64,000 nucleotides of DNA, from NCBI RefSeq assembly GCF_015689335.1, contig NZ_CP065053.1, forward strand, positions 3,658,001-3,722,000. Direction: 5' to 3'. A program made the translations under genes and the position numbers. The notes below the pieces were generated by a model. It was not told the DNA's origin and made no database searches. It saw nothing but the letters and a program-made list of their open reading frames with translations. Below are positions 37,036 through 46,650 of this stretch, piece after piece (position 1 is the stretch's first letter; each line of letters opens with the position of its first letter). This stretch comes from Massilia antarctica. GTDB taxonomy: Bacteria; Pseudomonadota; Gammaproteobacteria; Burkholderiales; Burkholderiaceae_D.

Positions 37036-38025
37036 TCAGGCCGGGCGGTAAAAGTGCCCCCTCATGGACGTGTAATCGTCCTGCGCATAGAAGTCATCGG
37101 GCTCATACTGCCCGCCCATCGCGAGCGCATCGCCAAATAGCTGGCGCGCGCGCGAGGTGTCTTGGGCGAGGCCAGGCGCGCCCGTGGCGTACAGCGATGC
37201 CAGGTTGTGCGCCGCGCAGGCGTTGCCCAGGGCCTTGGCCTTTTCCAGCAACGGCGCGGCCGCGGTTCCGCTGTGCGCAACGCCTTCACCCAGCACGTGC
37301 AGCGCGCCAAGCAGGCCGAGTGCGGCGGGAACCTGTGCGTCCACCAGTGGCGCAAGCGCGGCGATGGCGCGTTCACTGCACCCGTTGGCGATCAACCGGA
37401 TGATGGACGTCAGGACGGCATGACAGGGATCGTCACGGCGCACCTCAAGGACGGCACCGAGCCTGTATTGAAGAAACCCCTGGACCTGCAGTCTCGTCCA
37501 GGCGATCTGGCCCGTGACGTCATGAAATCGGTGCGCGTACGACTCCCTGCCGCTGCGAAAACCGATGCTCCCGATCGGGAAGCCATGAAACAGAATTGGG
37601 CTGTCCCAGCAAGCCTCGTGCAACAAGCCCGTGTCGCGCTGCGTGGTGTCGATCGGCGCAATGCGCGTGCTGCCGCATTCAACGCAGAAGGGCGGTGCTT
37701 GGCGCTCGGCGAGGTGCTGGTACAGCCACGCGAAATCGGCATCGTCGAGATCGAGCAAATCATCGTCGATGCCTTCGTGCCTCGCGCGCCCGAGCATGCG
37801 CCGCAGGCCGGCGGCGAGCGCAAATTCGCGCGCGGCGGGAATGCGTTCGACCCAGGAAGCGCCCTCGCATTGATGGCACCAGACCGGCAGTAGGAGCATC
37901 TGGCTGAAATGCGTGGCGGAGCGTCCCTCCGCTTGCGGCAAATCGGTGTACGCGCGTGCTATCGAAGGAAACGGAAACTCCTGCGCGCAGCCGCTGCATT
38001 TGAGCGGATGGTAGAGAATGTTCAT
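37036..38025 (-). CDS. Zinc-ribbon and Sel1-like repeat protein
   Basis: 329 residues. The N-terminus has paired cysteines (LKCSGCAQEF, VWCHQCEGA and, later, PFCVECGSTRI), suggesting two zinc ribbons. A middle region has no known domain. The C-terminal 110 residues form two to three Sel1-like helical repeats (APLLEKAKALGNACAAHNLASLYATG; LAQDTSRARQLFGDALAMGG). It is the last gene of a four-gene overlapping operon; its ATG overlaps the upstream stop (ATGA). No known function. An adaptor or scaffold is plausible. Confidence 0.72.
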   Translation of the reverse strand: MNILYHPLKCSGCAQEFPFPSIARAYTDLPQAEGRSATHFSQMLLLPVWCHQCEGASWVERIPAAREFALAAGLRRMLGRARHEGIDDDLLDLDDADFAWLYQHLAERQAPPFCVECGSTRIAPIDTTQRDTGLLHEACWDSPILFHGFPIGSIGFRSGRESYAHRFHDVTGQIAWTRLQVQGFLQYRLGAVLEVRRDDPCHAVLTSIIRLIANGCSERAIAALAPLVDAQVPAALGLLGALHVLGEGVAHSGTAAAPLLEKAKALGNACAAHNLASLYATGAPGLAQDTSRARQLFGDALAMGGQYEPDDFYAQDDYTSMRGHFYRPA

Positions 38026-38711
38026 GACGTGGCCGGCGCCTCGAACAGCGCCTGGTCGTGCCAGGGCATGCTGCGCCACGGGTGGCTGCGGCTGGCGAGC
38101 CACTGCGCCAGGGTCGCTTCGTCGAAGGCCGCGCCGAGGCTGTCGGCACGCGCGCCCGCGATCCATTGCCGGCGCCCGCGCGCCAGCGCCGCGCCGAACT
38201 CCTCCCAGCTGCCGAAACAGTCGCTGGCACGCTGCGCGTTCTGGTAAAGCACATCCCATTCCAGGGCCGGATCGAGCCAGCCGAGCAGGCTGGCCATGCG
38301 CACCGCGAAGGCCACCCGCGCCGAGGCGAACGCCAGCGCCGCGCGCGGATCGTCGTCCGGCCGCAGCCGGTCCAGGTCGATGCGGAACCAGTGGCGCCGC
38401 AGCAGTGCCGGCAGCGCGGCCTTGATGGCGTCGTCCTGCATATTGGCGCGCAGGCCGATGATATGCAGCAGGCTGGCGCGCAGTGCCTGCGCCTGCTCTG
38501 TCGTCGGCGCCGGGGCTTTCGGATTGGCGTAGGCGCCGATGGCGCGCGCACTGGCGATCGGGTGTGCCAGGGCCAGCGCCCGGTTCTGGCGGGCCTCGAA
38601 CTTGTAGCGCACCCGCACCGTGCGGCCCTTCCGGGACAGGATGCTGTCGCGGATCAGCACATACACGCGCCGCATCGCCCACAGGAACAGCAGCAGGATG
38701 ATCCAGTTCAT
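38022..38711 (-). CDS. DUF1266-like protein with N-terminal membrane anchor
   Basis: 229 residues. It begins MNWIILLLFLWAMRRVYVLI, a membrane anchor or uncleaved signal. The C-terminal half (AFASARVAFAVRMASLLGWLDPALEWDVLYQN followed by GSWEEFGAALARGRRQW) has the helical pattern of DUF1266, a family of unknown role, often near secretion or toxin-type genes. It overlaps the upstream gene by four bases and the downstream gene by four bases. The start ATG at 38711 follows from the overlap. Confidence 0.68.
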   Translation of the reverse strand: MNWIILLLFLWAMRRVYVLIRDSILSRKGRTVRVRYKFEARQNRALALAHPIASARAIGAYANPKAPAPTTEQAQALRASLLHIIGLRANMQDDAIKAALPALLRRHWFRIDLDRLRPDDDPRAALAFASARVAFAVRMASLLGWLDPALEWDVLYQNAQRASDCFGSWEEFGAALARGRRQWIAGARADSLGAAFDEATLAQWLASRSHPWRSMPWHDQALFEAPATS

Positions 38712-39802
38712 GCCGCGCTCCTCACCGCGTGCGCCACCAGCGGGTGCAGCGCCATGCCCTGCAACTGTTCTGGCGCGCGCGCGGCGGCGATCCACTGGGC
38801 CAGCACCGAGGGTGCCGGCAGTCGCTGGAACAGGACAGGGAAGTGGTGCGCGACGAACAGCTGGTCGGCTTCGTCGCGCGCGTCCTCCACCATCGCCCAG
38901 CCCGAGGGCAGGCGCACCATGCCCATGCTCAGCGCGTCCGGCGGCGTATGTACGTCGCTGTCGACGCTGCGCAAGAACGCCAGCAGCTCGCCGTGGTAGC
39001 GCTGCACCGGCGGGCGATTGTGCTTGCCCTTGATCTGTTCGAGCTGCAGCCGGCCGTCGGCCATGACGTGGGCGCTGATGGTGATGTGTGCCTGGCCGTT
39101 GCGCCCGCGGTAACTGAACAGGCGCATCTTGCCCGCCTCGCAGGCCGCCGCATAGTGTTCGCCGTAACCGCCGCGCAACTGGCGCCGGTCGCTGAACTGG
39201 CCCAGGCAGTGACGCATCACCTGGCTTTCGAACGCCATCTCCGCGCGCAGCAGCGGGTTCGATCCCAGCAGCTCGACCACCTGGCCGGCCTCGCCCTCCC
39301 AGCGCGTCGCCACCGCGTCCGGCTGATGTTCGCGCCAGCCGGCCGCGCTCTTCGCCTCGAACGCGGCATGTTCCGTACTCCACAGCGCCAGCGCCTGGCG
39401 GCAGTTGATGCGCTGTAGCTTGCCTTCGAGCGCGGTGCCCTGGCGCGCGCCCAAAAATTCGACCAGTTTCGCTTCCGTCGCGAGCAGCTCCGGGCCCTCA
39501 GGCGCCACCCACCACATGGATTCGCCCTCATCCTTGCCCAAGCGCGCCGTGACCCACTGCGGCACGGCGGCAGTGCCGAACAGCGCGCGCGCCTGCTCGT
39601 TCGATCCGATGCGCACCAGCGCCGGCTCGGGCGCATCGAGGCTGCCGACGGCGTAGCGGAAAAAGTGATTGGCCAGCCACTCGGCCACCTCGGGCGCATC
39701 GCCGCGCTGCGCGCTGCGGCGGGCGATGGCCAGTTTCAGCGCCGGGGCGTTGACCACGTCGCGCGCGCCGTAAGCGCTGGCGCGGCCCGTCGCCGCGGAC
39801 AT
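38708..39802 (-). CDS. PcfJ-like domain protein
   Basis: 364 residues. The central block MRHCLGQFSD, KMRLFSYRGRNGQAHITISA and LEQIKGKHNRPP matches the PcfJ-like pattern (HC-x-G, a short Arg/Ser strand, then QIKGxxNRxP). The family was named from a conjugative-plasmid gene, but it also occurs on chromosomes with unknown function. The conserved His-Cys and the Gln-Ile-Lys-Gly-Lys-x-Asn motif may form an active site; that is inference. Its ATG overlaps the upstream stop (TAATG). Confidence 0.68.
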   Translation of the reverse strand: MSAATGRASAYGARDVVNAPALKLAIARRSAQRGDAPEVAEWLANHFFRYAVGSLDAPEPALVRIGSNEQARALFGTAAVPQWVTARLGKDEGESMWWVAPEGPELLATEAKLVEFLGARQGTALEGKLQRINCRQALALWSTEHAAFEAKSAAGWREHQPDAVATRWEGEAGQVVELLGSNPLLRAEMAFESQVMRHCLGQFSDRRQLRGGYGEHYAAACEAGKMRLFSYRGRNGQAHITISAHVMADGRLQLEQIKGKHNRPPVQRYHGELLAFLRSVDSDVHTPPDALSMGMVRLPSGWAMVEDARDEADQLFVAHHFPVLFQRLPAPSVLAQWIAAARAPEQLQGMALHPLVAHAVRSAA

Positions 39803-42060
39803 TACCAGACCTTCCACCAGGGCTGGGCCGCGCGCTGCAGGCGCTTGCATTCGGCCGCGCCCTCGACGATCGCCTTGCGCTGCGATTCGTGCCACGCATC
39901 GTCCGGCTTGACGTGACCCAGCGCTTCCGCGTACATCGCCTGCGCGCGCTCGAACTGGCCGGCCGTGCGCAGGGCGTGCGCCGCCATGCGGGTGGTGTAA
40001 GGCCTGGCGGCCGCGCGTACCAGGGGCAGCACCGGCTCCAGGCGCAGCATGGCGTCGTCCGGCTGGGTATGCGCCAGGTAGTACAGCACCGACGCCAGCG
40101 CCTGTACGTACGAATGCTCATAGTCGGCGCGCTCGTCCTGCTCCACGCTGGCCCACCATTCGTCGAGCCGCTGCAGCCAGATGGCGATGTCGGTGTCGCG
40201 CCCAAGGCGGTGCAGGGCGGCGGCGACATCGTCGATGTAATCGGTCGGATTGTGCCGGCTGTAGCCATGGTCGGCCGAGTAGTGCCACAGCTGTTCGCCG
40301 CTGTCGACCATGGCCGCATCGTTGCCGCTATCGCGGTGGCAGCTCATCACGCCCTGGTAGTGTTCCGAGAACGGACTGGCGGCGATGCCCTTCTGATGCA
40401 CCGCCAGCGCGGCGGCCGGGTCGGACTTCTCGCAACGGTAGTGAATGGCCAGGTTATTGCACAGCATCGAGTAGGTATGCGCGTCGCCGTCGCGCGCGTG
40501 GCCTTCGCCGCTCATGACGAACGCTTCGTAGCGCGCCAGCCCCGTTTCGTAGTAGCGCGCGGCGAGCGCCTCCAGCGCCTCTTGCGGCACCGGCTCGCCT
40601 TCCGGCAACTGCGCGGCGAGGTTGTAGCCGAGTTCGACGCCGAGGATGTAGCACGAGGCGGCGCTCGCCGCCGGCATGAACGGCACGGCCAGCGCGGCCT
40701 GGCCGCCGTGCACGCGGATGCGCGCCACCCACAGCTTGAACAGCACAGTCGAATTGGCCAGCGCCGGGTCGCGCGCCGCCGTTTCGAGCAGGGGCAGGGC
40801 CTGATGGTAGTCGCCCGCCGATTTGATCAGGAACAGGCCTTCGACCGCATCGATGGCCGGATCCGCGTGCGCGTGGGCGCGCGCCAGCGCCAGATGGCGG
40901 CGTACATGGGCGGCCTCGCTCTCGTCCCCGCGCACCTCCACGGTGCCGTCGGCCATGCCGGCGTACGCCAGTGCCAGTTGCCAGTAAAGCTGGCCGGCCA
41001 GGCCCTCGTTCACGGCGCGCGTTGCGCTGCGCGCGCCATGTTCGGCCGAGACCTGGCGTTCGTGGAAGACCGATTCAAAGGCCAGCCGGGCGGCGTCTTC
41101 GTGTTTTCCCGCCTCCAGCAGCCAGTCGAGCATGACGGCGCTATAGCGGTCGTCGGCGTCGCCGGTGATGATGGTGCGTCCCAGGACCAGCCGCGCCAGC
41201 GCCTGATCGAGCGCGCCCTGGTGGCGCAGGGTCAGCGCTTCGAGCCGCGCGACGCGCACATCGATGTCGCGCCGGGCGAAGAACACGGTGCTGGCGGGAG
41301 TGAGCGCACGCACCCGGCCCACCACGCCGGCAATCGCCTCGGGGACAATGGTAAACAGCGCATGTCCGATGCGCAGCCAGTCGTTCAGGTCGACATCCTG
41401 ATTCGCCCCCGCCTTGGCGAGGGTGTCGATGGCGCGCGCGCCGGCTTGCGTGGCCGCGTCATCCTGCCCTTCCAGCGCGAAGCTTTGCGCCTCGCGTGCG
41501 GCCATCAGCGCATCGTCCCAGGCGCGATAGGCGGCGCGCTCCGGGTCGGCGTGCTGCAATGCGTTGCGCGCGGCGAGGCAGCGGCGCGACAGGGCATGCG
41601 CGCCGGCCTGCGTGGCCTGTTCCTCCAGATACTCCCAGGCTTTGTCGTACTGCAGGGCGTCCGGCAGCGATGTCAGTAGCGTGAACGCAGTGTCGAGCGC
41701 GGCGTGCAGGGCGCTCATGTCGCGCTGCGCGACCAGCGGTTCGAGGCGCCAGAACGCCAAGGTCAATTCCCAGTCGGGACGTTCGGCCGTGGGCAGGGCG
41801 GCCAGCGCCTCCCGGCCGTCGCTGTCGATCACGCGCGATGCCGCAACCGGGTCGCCGGCGCGCAGCCACAGCCGGAACAGGCGGCGCACGCTCGACAGGG
41901 TGTCGGCGTGCAAGCGCTGGCCTTCCAGCGATGCCTTCAGGCCCGCCTGGATCAATTCGGGGGCGAGTTCGGCGTCGTCCTGCTGTTCGAGGGCGGCTTC
42001 GGTCTGGTCGAGATAGGCGTCGAGCTGGCTGGCGCTGAGGGGTTCGTGGATGGTTTGCAT
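39802..42060 (-). CDS. Large TPR/alpha-solenoid protein
   Basis: 752 residues, almost entirely helical, with many degenerate tetratricopeptide-like repeats (for example DPAAALAVHQKGIAASPFSEHYQGVMSCHRDSGN and FERAQAMYAEALGHVKPDDA). No signal peptide, membrane segment or catalytic motif. It is the first gene of the four-gene overlapping operon 42060-37036 and probably provides a protein-binding scaffold for the other three products. The upstream 190 bp (42061-42253) would hold the operon promoter. No recognised family name. Confidence 0.72.
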   Translation of the reverse strand: MQTIHEPLSASQLDAYLDQTEAALEQQDDAELAPELIQAGLKASLEGQRLHADTLSSVRRLFRLWLRAGDPVAASRVIDSDGREALAALPTAERPDWELTLAFWRLEPLVAQRDMSALHAALDTAFTLLTSLPDALQYDKAWEYLEEQATQAGAHALSRRCLAARNALQHADPERAAYRAWDDALMAAREAQSFALEGQDDAATQAGARAIDTLAKAGANQDVDLNDWLRIGHALFTIVPEAIAGVVGRVRALTPASTVFFARRDIDVRVARLEALTLRHQGALDQALARLVLGRTIITGDADDRYSAVMLDWLLEAGKHEDAARLAFESVFHERQVSAEHGARSATRAVNEGLAGQLYWQLALAYAGMADGTVEVRGDESEAAHVRRHLALARAHAHADPAIDAVEGLFLIKSAGDYHQALPLLETAARDPALANSTVLFKLWVARIRVHGGQAALAVPFMPAASAASCYILGVELGYNLAAQLPEGEPVPQEALEALAARYYETGLARYEAFVMSGEGHARDGDAHTYSMLCNNLAIHYRCEKSDPAAALAVHQKGIAASPFSEHYQGVMSCHRDSGNDAAMVDSGEQLWHYSADHGYSRHNPTDYIDDVAAALHRLGRDTDIAIWLQRLDEWWASVEQDERADYEHSYVQALASVLYYLAHTQPDDAMLRLEPVLPLVRAAARPYTTRMAAHALRTAGQFERAQAMYAEALGHVKPDDAWHESQRKAIVEGAAECKRLQRAAQPWWKVW

Positions 42061-42253
42061 GGGGGCGATGGAGGTTGGCGTGCTGTATTAGTGTGCCGGA
42101 AGTATCGTCTTCCCAACACTTTTGGTCAACAATAAACCTTGTTTTGATGTAAATGGTCGGTTCCAGTTTGTCCACCATCCACGCCGGTCCGCAGCGCCAC
42201 GTTCGCGGCAAAAATGGTAGGCTGGCCGCTTCGCCGATCCTCTTGCGAGGTGC

Positions 42254-42676
42254 ATGATGCTGGTCCCGAAAATCGCCCTGGTCCTGATGGTTTCCCTGGC
42301 CGTCGGCGCCGTCCCGGCGCGCGCGGAAGGCGCGCCCGCGCCGGTGCGGGTCAAATCGGCAGCGCCCACAAAGCCGCCCGACAAGCCGCCGAACAAGCCG
42401 TCTGTCAAACGCCGCGCCGTGCGGCAGATCGTCGATGGCATGCCGGCTTACGGGCCGCGCCTGAACGCGCCGCCGCCGGTGCCGCTGAGCGCCTTGGCGG
42501 CGCCATCGTCCGCGCCGTCGCCCGTCGCGCCGCCGCCCGCGGTGATCAACCGCTGCGACGCCGGCGGCTGCACCGACGTCAACGGCACGCGCTACAACGG
42601 GGCGGCCGGCAACACCGTGATCGGCCCGCAGGGCCGCTCCTGCACTGCCAATGGCGGTACGATTCAGTGTTTTTAA
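42254..42676 (+). CDS. Small exported Pro-rich protein
   Basis: 140 residues. A signal peptide (VLMVSLAVGAVPARA) is followed by a Lys/Pro-rich segment (KPPDKPPNKPSVKRR) and a Pro/Ala spacer. A compact C-terminal end has three Cys (NRCDAGGCTD, RSCTANGGTIQCF gives two more), typical of small periplasmic or surface proteins in Oxalobacteraceae. Function unknown. GAGG lies before the double ATG, and the second (42257) has the better spacing. Confidence 0.62.
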   Translation: MMLVPKIALVLMVSLAVGAVPARAEGAPAPVRVKSAAPTKPPDKPPNKPSVKRRAVRQIVDGMPAYGPRLNAPPPVPLSALAAPSSAPSPVAPPPAVINRCDAGGCTDVNGTRYNGAAGNTVIGPQGRSCTANGGTIQCF

Positions 42677-42711
42677 TGCGCCACGACTGGTGTTTTCCGC
42701 GAAAAGTTCGC

Positions 42712-42747
42712 TACAATCCGGTTAGTTGACGTTTACGTAAACGTCAA
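42712..42747 (+). promoter_or_regulatory. Promoter -10 with perfect 22-bp palindromic operator
   Basis: TACAAT at 42712-42717 is a likely -10. Nine bases on, 42726-42747 is a perfect palindrome with half-site TTGACGTTTAC and no spacer. Lying over the transcription start, it should bind a repressor. The ACGTAAACGTCAA-type sequence resembles operators of MerR-family LiuR regulators of branched-chain and fatty acid degradation; this assignment is from memory and inferential. Confidence 0.7.
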
Positions 42748-42774
42748 AAAGAACTTATAAGAGAAGAGGACACC

Positions 42775-43533
42775 ATGCAAATTCAAGACAATGTATTCAT
42801 CATCACGGGCGGCGCATCGGGCTTGGGCGCGGCGACGGCGCGCATGATCGTCGAAGCGGGCGGCAAGGTTGTGCTGGCCGACGTGCAGGTCGAGGCGGGC
42901 GAGGCGCTGGCCGCTGAACTGAAGGGCAAGTTCGTGAAATGCGACGTGACCCTTGAAGCCGATGGCCAGGCCGTGGTCGCCGCCGCTGTCGCACTGGGCA
43001 CCCTGCGCGGGCTGGTCAACTGCGCCGGCGTGGCGCCGGCGGTGAAAACCGTGGGCAAGGACGGCCCGCATCCGCTGGAAGTCTTCCAGCGCACCGTGAA
43101 CATCAACCTGGTCGGCACCTTCAACATGGCGCGCCTGGCGGCTGACGCCATGGGCAAGACCGAGGCGATGGATTCCGGCGAGCGCGGCATCATCATCAAT
43201 ACCGCCTCGGTGGCGGCCTTCGACGGCCAGATCGGCCAGGCGGCCTACGGCTCGTCCAAGGCGGCGGTGGCCGGCATGACCCTGCCGATGGCGCGCGACC
43301 TGGCCCGCAGCGGCGTGCGCGTGATGACCATCGCTCCCGGCATTTTCGAAACGCCCATGCTGATGGGCATGCCGGAAGAAGTGCGGGGCGCGCTGGGCAA
43401 CATGGTACCGTTCCCGCAGCGCCTCGGCCGTCCTGCCGAATATGCCCACCTGGCCCGTGCGATCATCGAAAACGTCATGCTCAACGGCGAAACCATCCGT
43501 CTTGACGGCGCGATCCGCATGCAGCCGAAGTAA
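42775..43533 (+). CDS. SDR family dehydrogenase (3-hydroxyacyl-CoA dehydrogenase type 2-like)
   Basis: 252 residues. The NAD-binding motif is TGGASGLG (11-18), an NCAGVAPA block supports the fold, and the catalytic pair is Y158 and K162 in YGSSKAAV. The sequence closely follows human HSD17B10-like bacterial enzymes (ending RLGRPAEYAHLARAIIENVMLNGETIRLDGAIRM). These oxidise 3-hydroxyacyl-CoA or 2-methyl-3-hydroxybutyryl-CoA during fatty acid and isoleucine breakdown. That role fits the LiuR-like palindrome upstream. GAGAAGAGG precedes the ATG. A terminator follows. Confidence 0.93.
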   Translation: MQIQDNVFIITGGASGLGAATARMIVEAGGKVVLADVQVEAGEALAAELKGKFVKCDVTLEADGQAVVAAAVALGTLRGLVNCAGVAPAVKTVGKDGPHPLEVFQRTVNINLVGTFNMARLAADAMGKTEAMDSGERGIIINTASVAAFDGQIGQAAYGSSKAAVAGMTLPMARDLARSGVRVMTIAPGIFETPMLMGMPEEVRGALGNMVPFPQRLGRPAEYAHLARAIIENVMLNGETIRLDGAIRMQPK

Positions 43534-43561
43534 TTCAATTACTGTACGATAGCGGGATCGG

Positions 43562-43588
43562 ACGCGCGGCTGTGGTCGCGCGTTTTTT
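43562..43588 (+). terminator. Rho-independent terminator between the SDR gene and ggt
   Basis: ACGCGCG and CGCGCGT arms around an 8-nt loop, then TTTTTT. It ends 13 bases before the ggt ATG, so ggt transcription must pass it or start within the preceding gene. Confidence 0.8.
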
Positions 43589-43600
43589 ATTGGAGATTCC

Positions 43601-45376
43601 ATGCTCAGGTTGAAGTACCTTCCTTTCGCGCTGTTCGTTTTCAGCGCCCCCGTGTTTGCCCAGGATGGCGCCGTGCGTCCGGCCGACGCGCCCGAAATCC
43701 ACACCGCCTATGCCGACAAGGCCGGCTGGGCCTCCAGGAAATTCATGGTCGCCGCCGCCAACCCGCTGGCGGTCGATGCCGGTTACCAGATCCTGCGCCG
43801 CGGCGGCAGCGCCATCGACGCCGCCATCGCCACCCAGTTGATGCTCACCCTGGTGGAGCCGCAATCGTCCGGCATCGGCGGCGGCGCCTTCCTGATGCAC
43901 TACGACGGCAAGAACGTGCAAGCGTTCGACGGCCGCGAAACCGCGCCGGCGGCAGCCGACGAACACCTGTTCCAGAACAAGGATGGCACGCCGGTCTCGC
44001 GCGTGGCCGGCGTGGTGGGCGGGCGTTCGGTGGGCGCGCCGGGTGTGCTGCGCATGCTCGAACTGGCGCACCGCCAGCACGGCAAGCTGCCGTGGAAGGC
44101 GCTGTTCGCGCCGGCCATCGCCATGGCCGACAAGGGTTTTCCGGTCAGCCAGCGCTTGAACGGCATGCTGATGTTCGACCAGCACCTGCGCAAGGACCCG
44201 GTGGCCGCCGCCTATTTCTACGACAAGGACGGCAAGCCGTGGCCGATCGGCCACCTGCTGCGCAATCCGGCGCTGGCCGCGACCCTGCGCGAGATCGCCG
44301 CCGGCGGCGCCGATGCCTTCTACAAGGGCCACATCGCCAGGGACATCGCGGCCAAGGTGGCGGGCCACCCGAGCAACCCGGGCCTGCTGACGGCGGCGGA
44401 CATCGCCGGCTACCAGCCCAAGGTGCGCGTGCCGGTGTGCAGCGACTACCGCGCATACACCGTGTGCGGCATGCCGCCGCCATCGTCGGGCGGCATCGCC
44501 GTGGCGCAGATGCTGGGCATCCTGGAAACGAAGGACATGCGTGCCTACGCCCCGGTCGATGGCGTGATCGGGCCTGAGGCCGTGCACCTGTTTACCGAAG
44601 CCGGGCGCCTGGCCTACGCCGACCGCAACCGCTACGCGGCCGATACCGACTTCGTGCCGCTGCCGGGGCGCGGCATTCCGAGCCTGATCGATAAAACCTA
44701 TCTGCGCCAGCGCGCCGCCCTGATCGGCGACAAATCGATGGGTACCGCGGCGGCCGGCACGCCGCCCGGCATGGAAGTGGCGTGGGGTCTCGACAACGCC
44801 ATCGAAACGCCGTCCACCTCGCACTTCGTGGTGGTCGACGGCAAGGGCGCCGGCCTGTCGATGACGACCACGGTGGAAGACGCGTTTGGCTCGCGCCAGA
44901 TGGTCGATGGCTTCATCCTGAACAACCAGCTCACCGATTTCTCCTTCGATTCGGTCGACTCTAGCGGTCCCGTGGCCAACCGGGTCCAGGCCGGCAAGCG
45001 CCCGCGCAGCGCCATGTCGCCGACGGTGGTGTTCGACCGCCAGAGCGGCAAACTGGTGCTGGCGGTCGGCTCGCCCGGCGGCCCGGCCATCATCAACTAC
45101 GTGGCCAAGACCCTGGTCGGTACGCTCGACTGGGGCTTGAATGTGCAGCAGGCCATCAGCCTGCCCAACTTCGGCAGCCGCAATGGGCCGACCGAGCTGG
45201 AACAGGGACGTTTCAGTCCCGCCGTGCAGGAACAGCTCAAGGCGCGCGGCCACACCTTGCGCAGCTACGAGATGACCTCCGGCCTGCATGGCGTGCAGCG
45301 CATCCTGATCCACGGCGAACCATGGTGGTTCGGCGGGGCCGATCCGCGCCGCGAAGGCGTGGCCAAAGGCGACTAG
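43601..45376 (+). CDS. ggt: Gamma-glutamyltransferase
   Basis: 591 residues with a signal peptide (FALFVFSAPVFA). The large subunit starts after it. The autocleavage nucleophile is T406 in PSTSHFVVVDG, giving the small subunit. PPPSSGG and later GSPGGPAI complete the active-site set. It hydrolyses or transfers the gamma-glutamyl group of glutathione in the periplasm. GGAG precedes the ATG by five bases. Full length, no anomalies. Confidence 0.95.
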   Translation: MLRLKYLPFALFVFSAPVFAQDGAVRPADAPEIHTAYADKAGWASRKFMVAAANPLAVDAGYQILRRGGSAIDAAIATQLMLTLVEPQSSGIGGGAFLMHYDGKNVQAFDGRETAPAAADEHLFQNKDGTPVSRVAGVVGGRSVGAPGVLRMLELAHRQHGKLPWKALFAPAIAMADKGFPVSQRLNGMLMFDQHLRKDPVAAAYFYDKDGKPWPIGHLLRNPALAATLREIAAGGADAFYKGHIARDIAAKVAGHPSNPGLLTAADIAGYQPKVRVPVCSDYRAYTVCGMPPPSSGGIAVAQMLGILETKDMRAYAPVDGVIGPEAVHLFTEAGRLAYADRNRYAADTDFVPLPGRGIPSLIDKTYLRQRAALIGDKSMGTAAAGTPPGMEVAWGLDNAIETPSTSHFVVVDGKGAGLSMTTTVEDAFGSRQMVDGFILNNQLTDFSFDSVDSSGPVANRVQAGKRPRSAMSPTVVFDRQSGKLVLAVGSPGGPAIINYVAKTLVGTLDWGLNVQQAISLPNFGSRNGPTELEQGRFSPAVQEQLKARGHTLRSYEMTSGLHGVQRILIHGEPWWFGGADPRREGVAKGD

Positions 45377-45448
45377 GCTGGTATTGTAAAAAGTGTACAA
45401 GACCTAAGTTTCTCCCGCAAGGCGGGCAGACCCTGATACGCTTGGCGA

Positions 45449-46618
45449 ATGGAAACGGAACAAAAAACGGGCTTGATCCTCACCGGCGGTGGCGCGCGCG
45501 CCGCCTACCAGGTGGGGGTGCTGCAGGCGATCTCGCAAATCTTGTGGGAGGCCGGCTGGCGGCCCGCGCGCAATCCCTTCGACATCATCTGCGGCACCTC
45601 GGCCGGGGCGATCAACGCCGTGGCCCTGGCCTGCCGCGCCGACAATTTCGGCGAGGGCGTGCAAAAGCTGCTCGACGTGTGGGAAAACTTCACCGTCGAA
45701 CAGGTCTACCGCGCCGATTCGCTGGGCGTGCTGCGTTCGGGCGCGCGCTGGCTCTCCTTGCTGTCGTTCGGCTGGCTGCTGCGCAAATGGCGCGCCGCGC
45801 CGCCGGCTTCGCTGCTGGATAACACCCCGCTGGTCGGCCTGCTGCACCGCATGCTCGATTTGCCGCGCCTGGACGCGGCCATGTCGGACGGCCTGCTGCA
45901 TGCGCTGGCGGTGACCGCCTCGTCCTACACGGCCGGCAACCACATCACCTTTTACCAGACCGCCGCCGATATCGCGCCCTGGGTGCGCATGCAGCGCATC
46001 GCCTTGCAGGACCAGATCGGGGTCGAGCATCTGCTGGCGTCGTCGGCGATTCCCTTCATCTTCCCGGCCGTGCCCCTGTACCTGGGCAGCCACCGCGAAT
46101 TTTGCGGCGACGGCTCGATGCGCCAGCTCGCGCCCATTTCGCCGGCGATCCACCTGGGCGCCTCCAAGGTGCTGGTGGTGGGCGCCGGACGCCTGTCCGA
46201 GCCGAACCGCGACACACCAGGCCAGGCGCGTTATCCGAGCCTGGCGCAGATCGCCGGCCACGCCATGTCCTCGATCTTTCTCGACAGCCTGGCGGTCGAC
46301 ATCGAGCGCCTGAACCGCATCAACCTGACCTTGTCCTTGCTGCCCGAGGAATACCGCAACAAGATGCCGCTCAAACCGGTGGAGCTGCTGGTGATCGCGC
46401 CGTCCGAACGGCTCGACGTGATCGCCAGCCGCCACACGGCCAGCCTGCCGGCGCCGATCCGCACCATGCTCTCGGGGATAGGCGCGACCGAGGCGCGCGG
46501 TTCGGCACTGGCCTCGTACCTGCTGTTCGAATCGAGCTACACCTGTGAACTGATCCAGCTCGGCCAGCGCGACACGCATGCGCGCCGCGCCGACGTACTG
46601 ACTTTTTTCGGCTCCTGA
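45449..46618 (+). CDS. Patatin-like phospholipase
   Basis: 389 residues with no signal peptide. The oxyanion glycines GGGARAAYQ (13-21), the nucleophile S51 in GTSAG, and the catalytic Asp in CGDGSMRQ form the Ser-Asp dyad of patatins. Related bacterial proteins are lipid acyl hydrolases of the RssA/YchK group. The C-terminal third ([32 protein letters not shown]) is typical of the longer patatins of betaproteobacteria. Substrate unknown. The following regulator gene starts 32 bp later and may be co-transcribed. Confidence 0.9.
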   Translation: METEQKTGLILTGGGARAAYQVGVLQAISQILWEAGWRPARNPFDIICGTSAGAINAVALACRADNFGEGVQKLLDVWENFTVEQVYRADSLGVLRSGARWLSLLSFGWLLRKWRAAPPASLLDNTPLVGLLHRMLDLPRLDAAMSDGLLHALAVTASSYTAGNHITFYQTAADIAPWVRMQRIALQDQIGVEHLLASSAIPFIFPAVPLYLGSHREFCGDGSMRQLAPISPAIHLGASKVLVVGAGRLSEPNRDTPGQARYPSLAQIAGHAMSSIFLDSLAVDIERLNRINLTLSLLPEEYRNKMPLKPVELLVIAPSERLDVIASRHTASLPAPIRTMLSGIGATEARGSALASYLLFESSYTCELIQLGQRDTHARRADVLTFFGS

Positions 46619-46650
46619 GCCGCGCGCGCCGTAACCGCCATGGAGAATGC

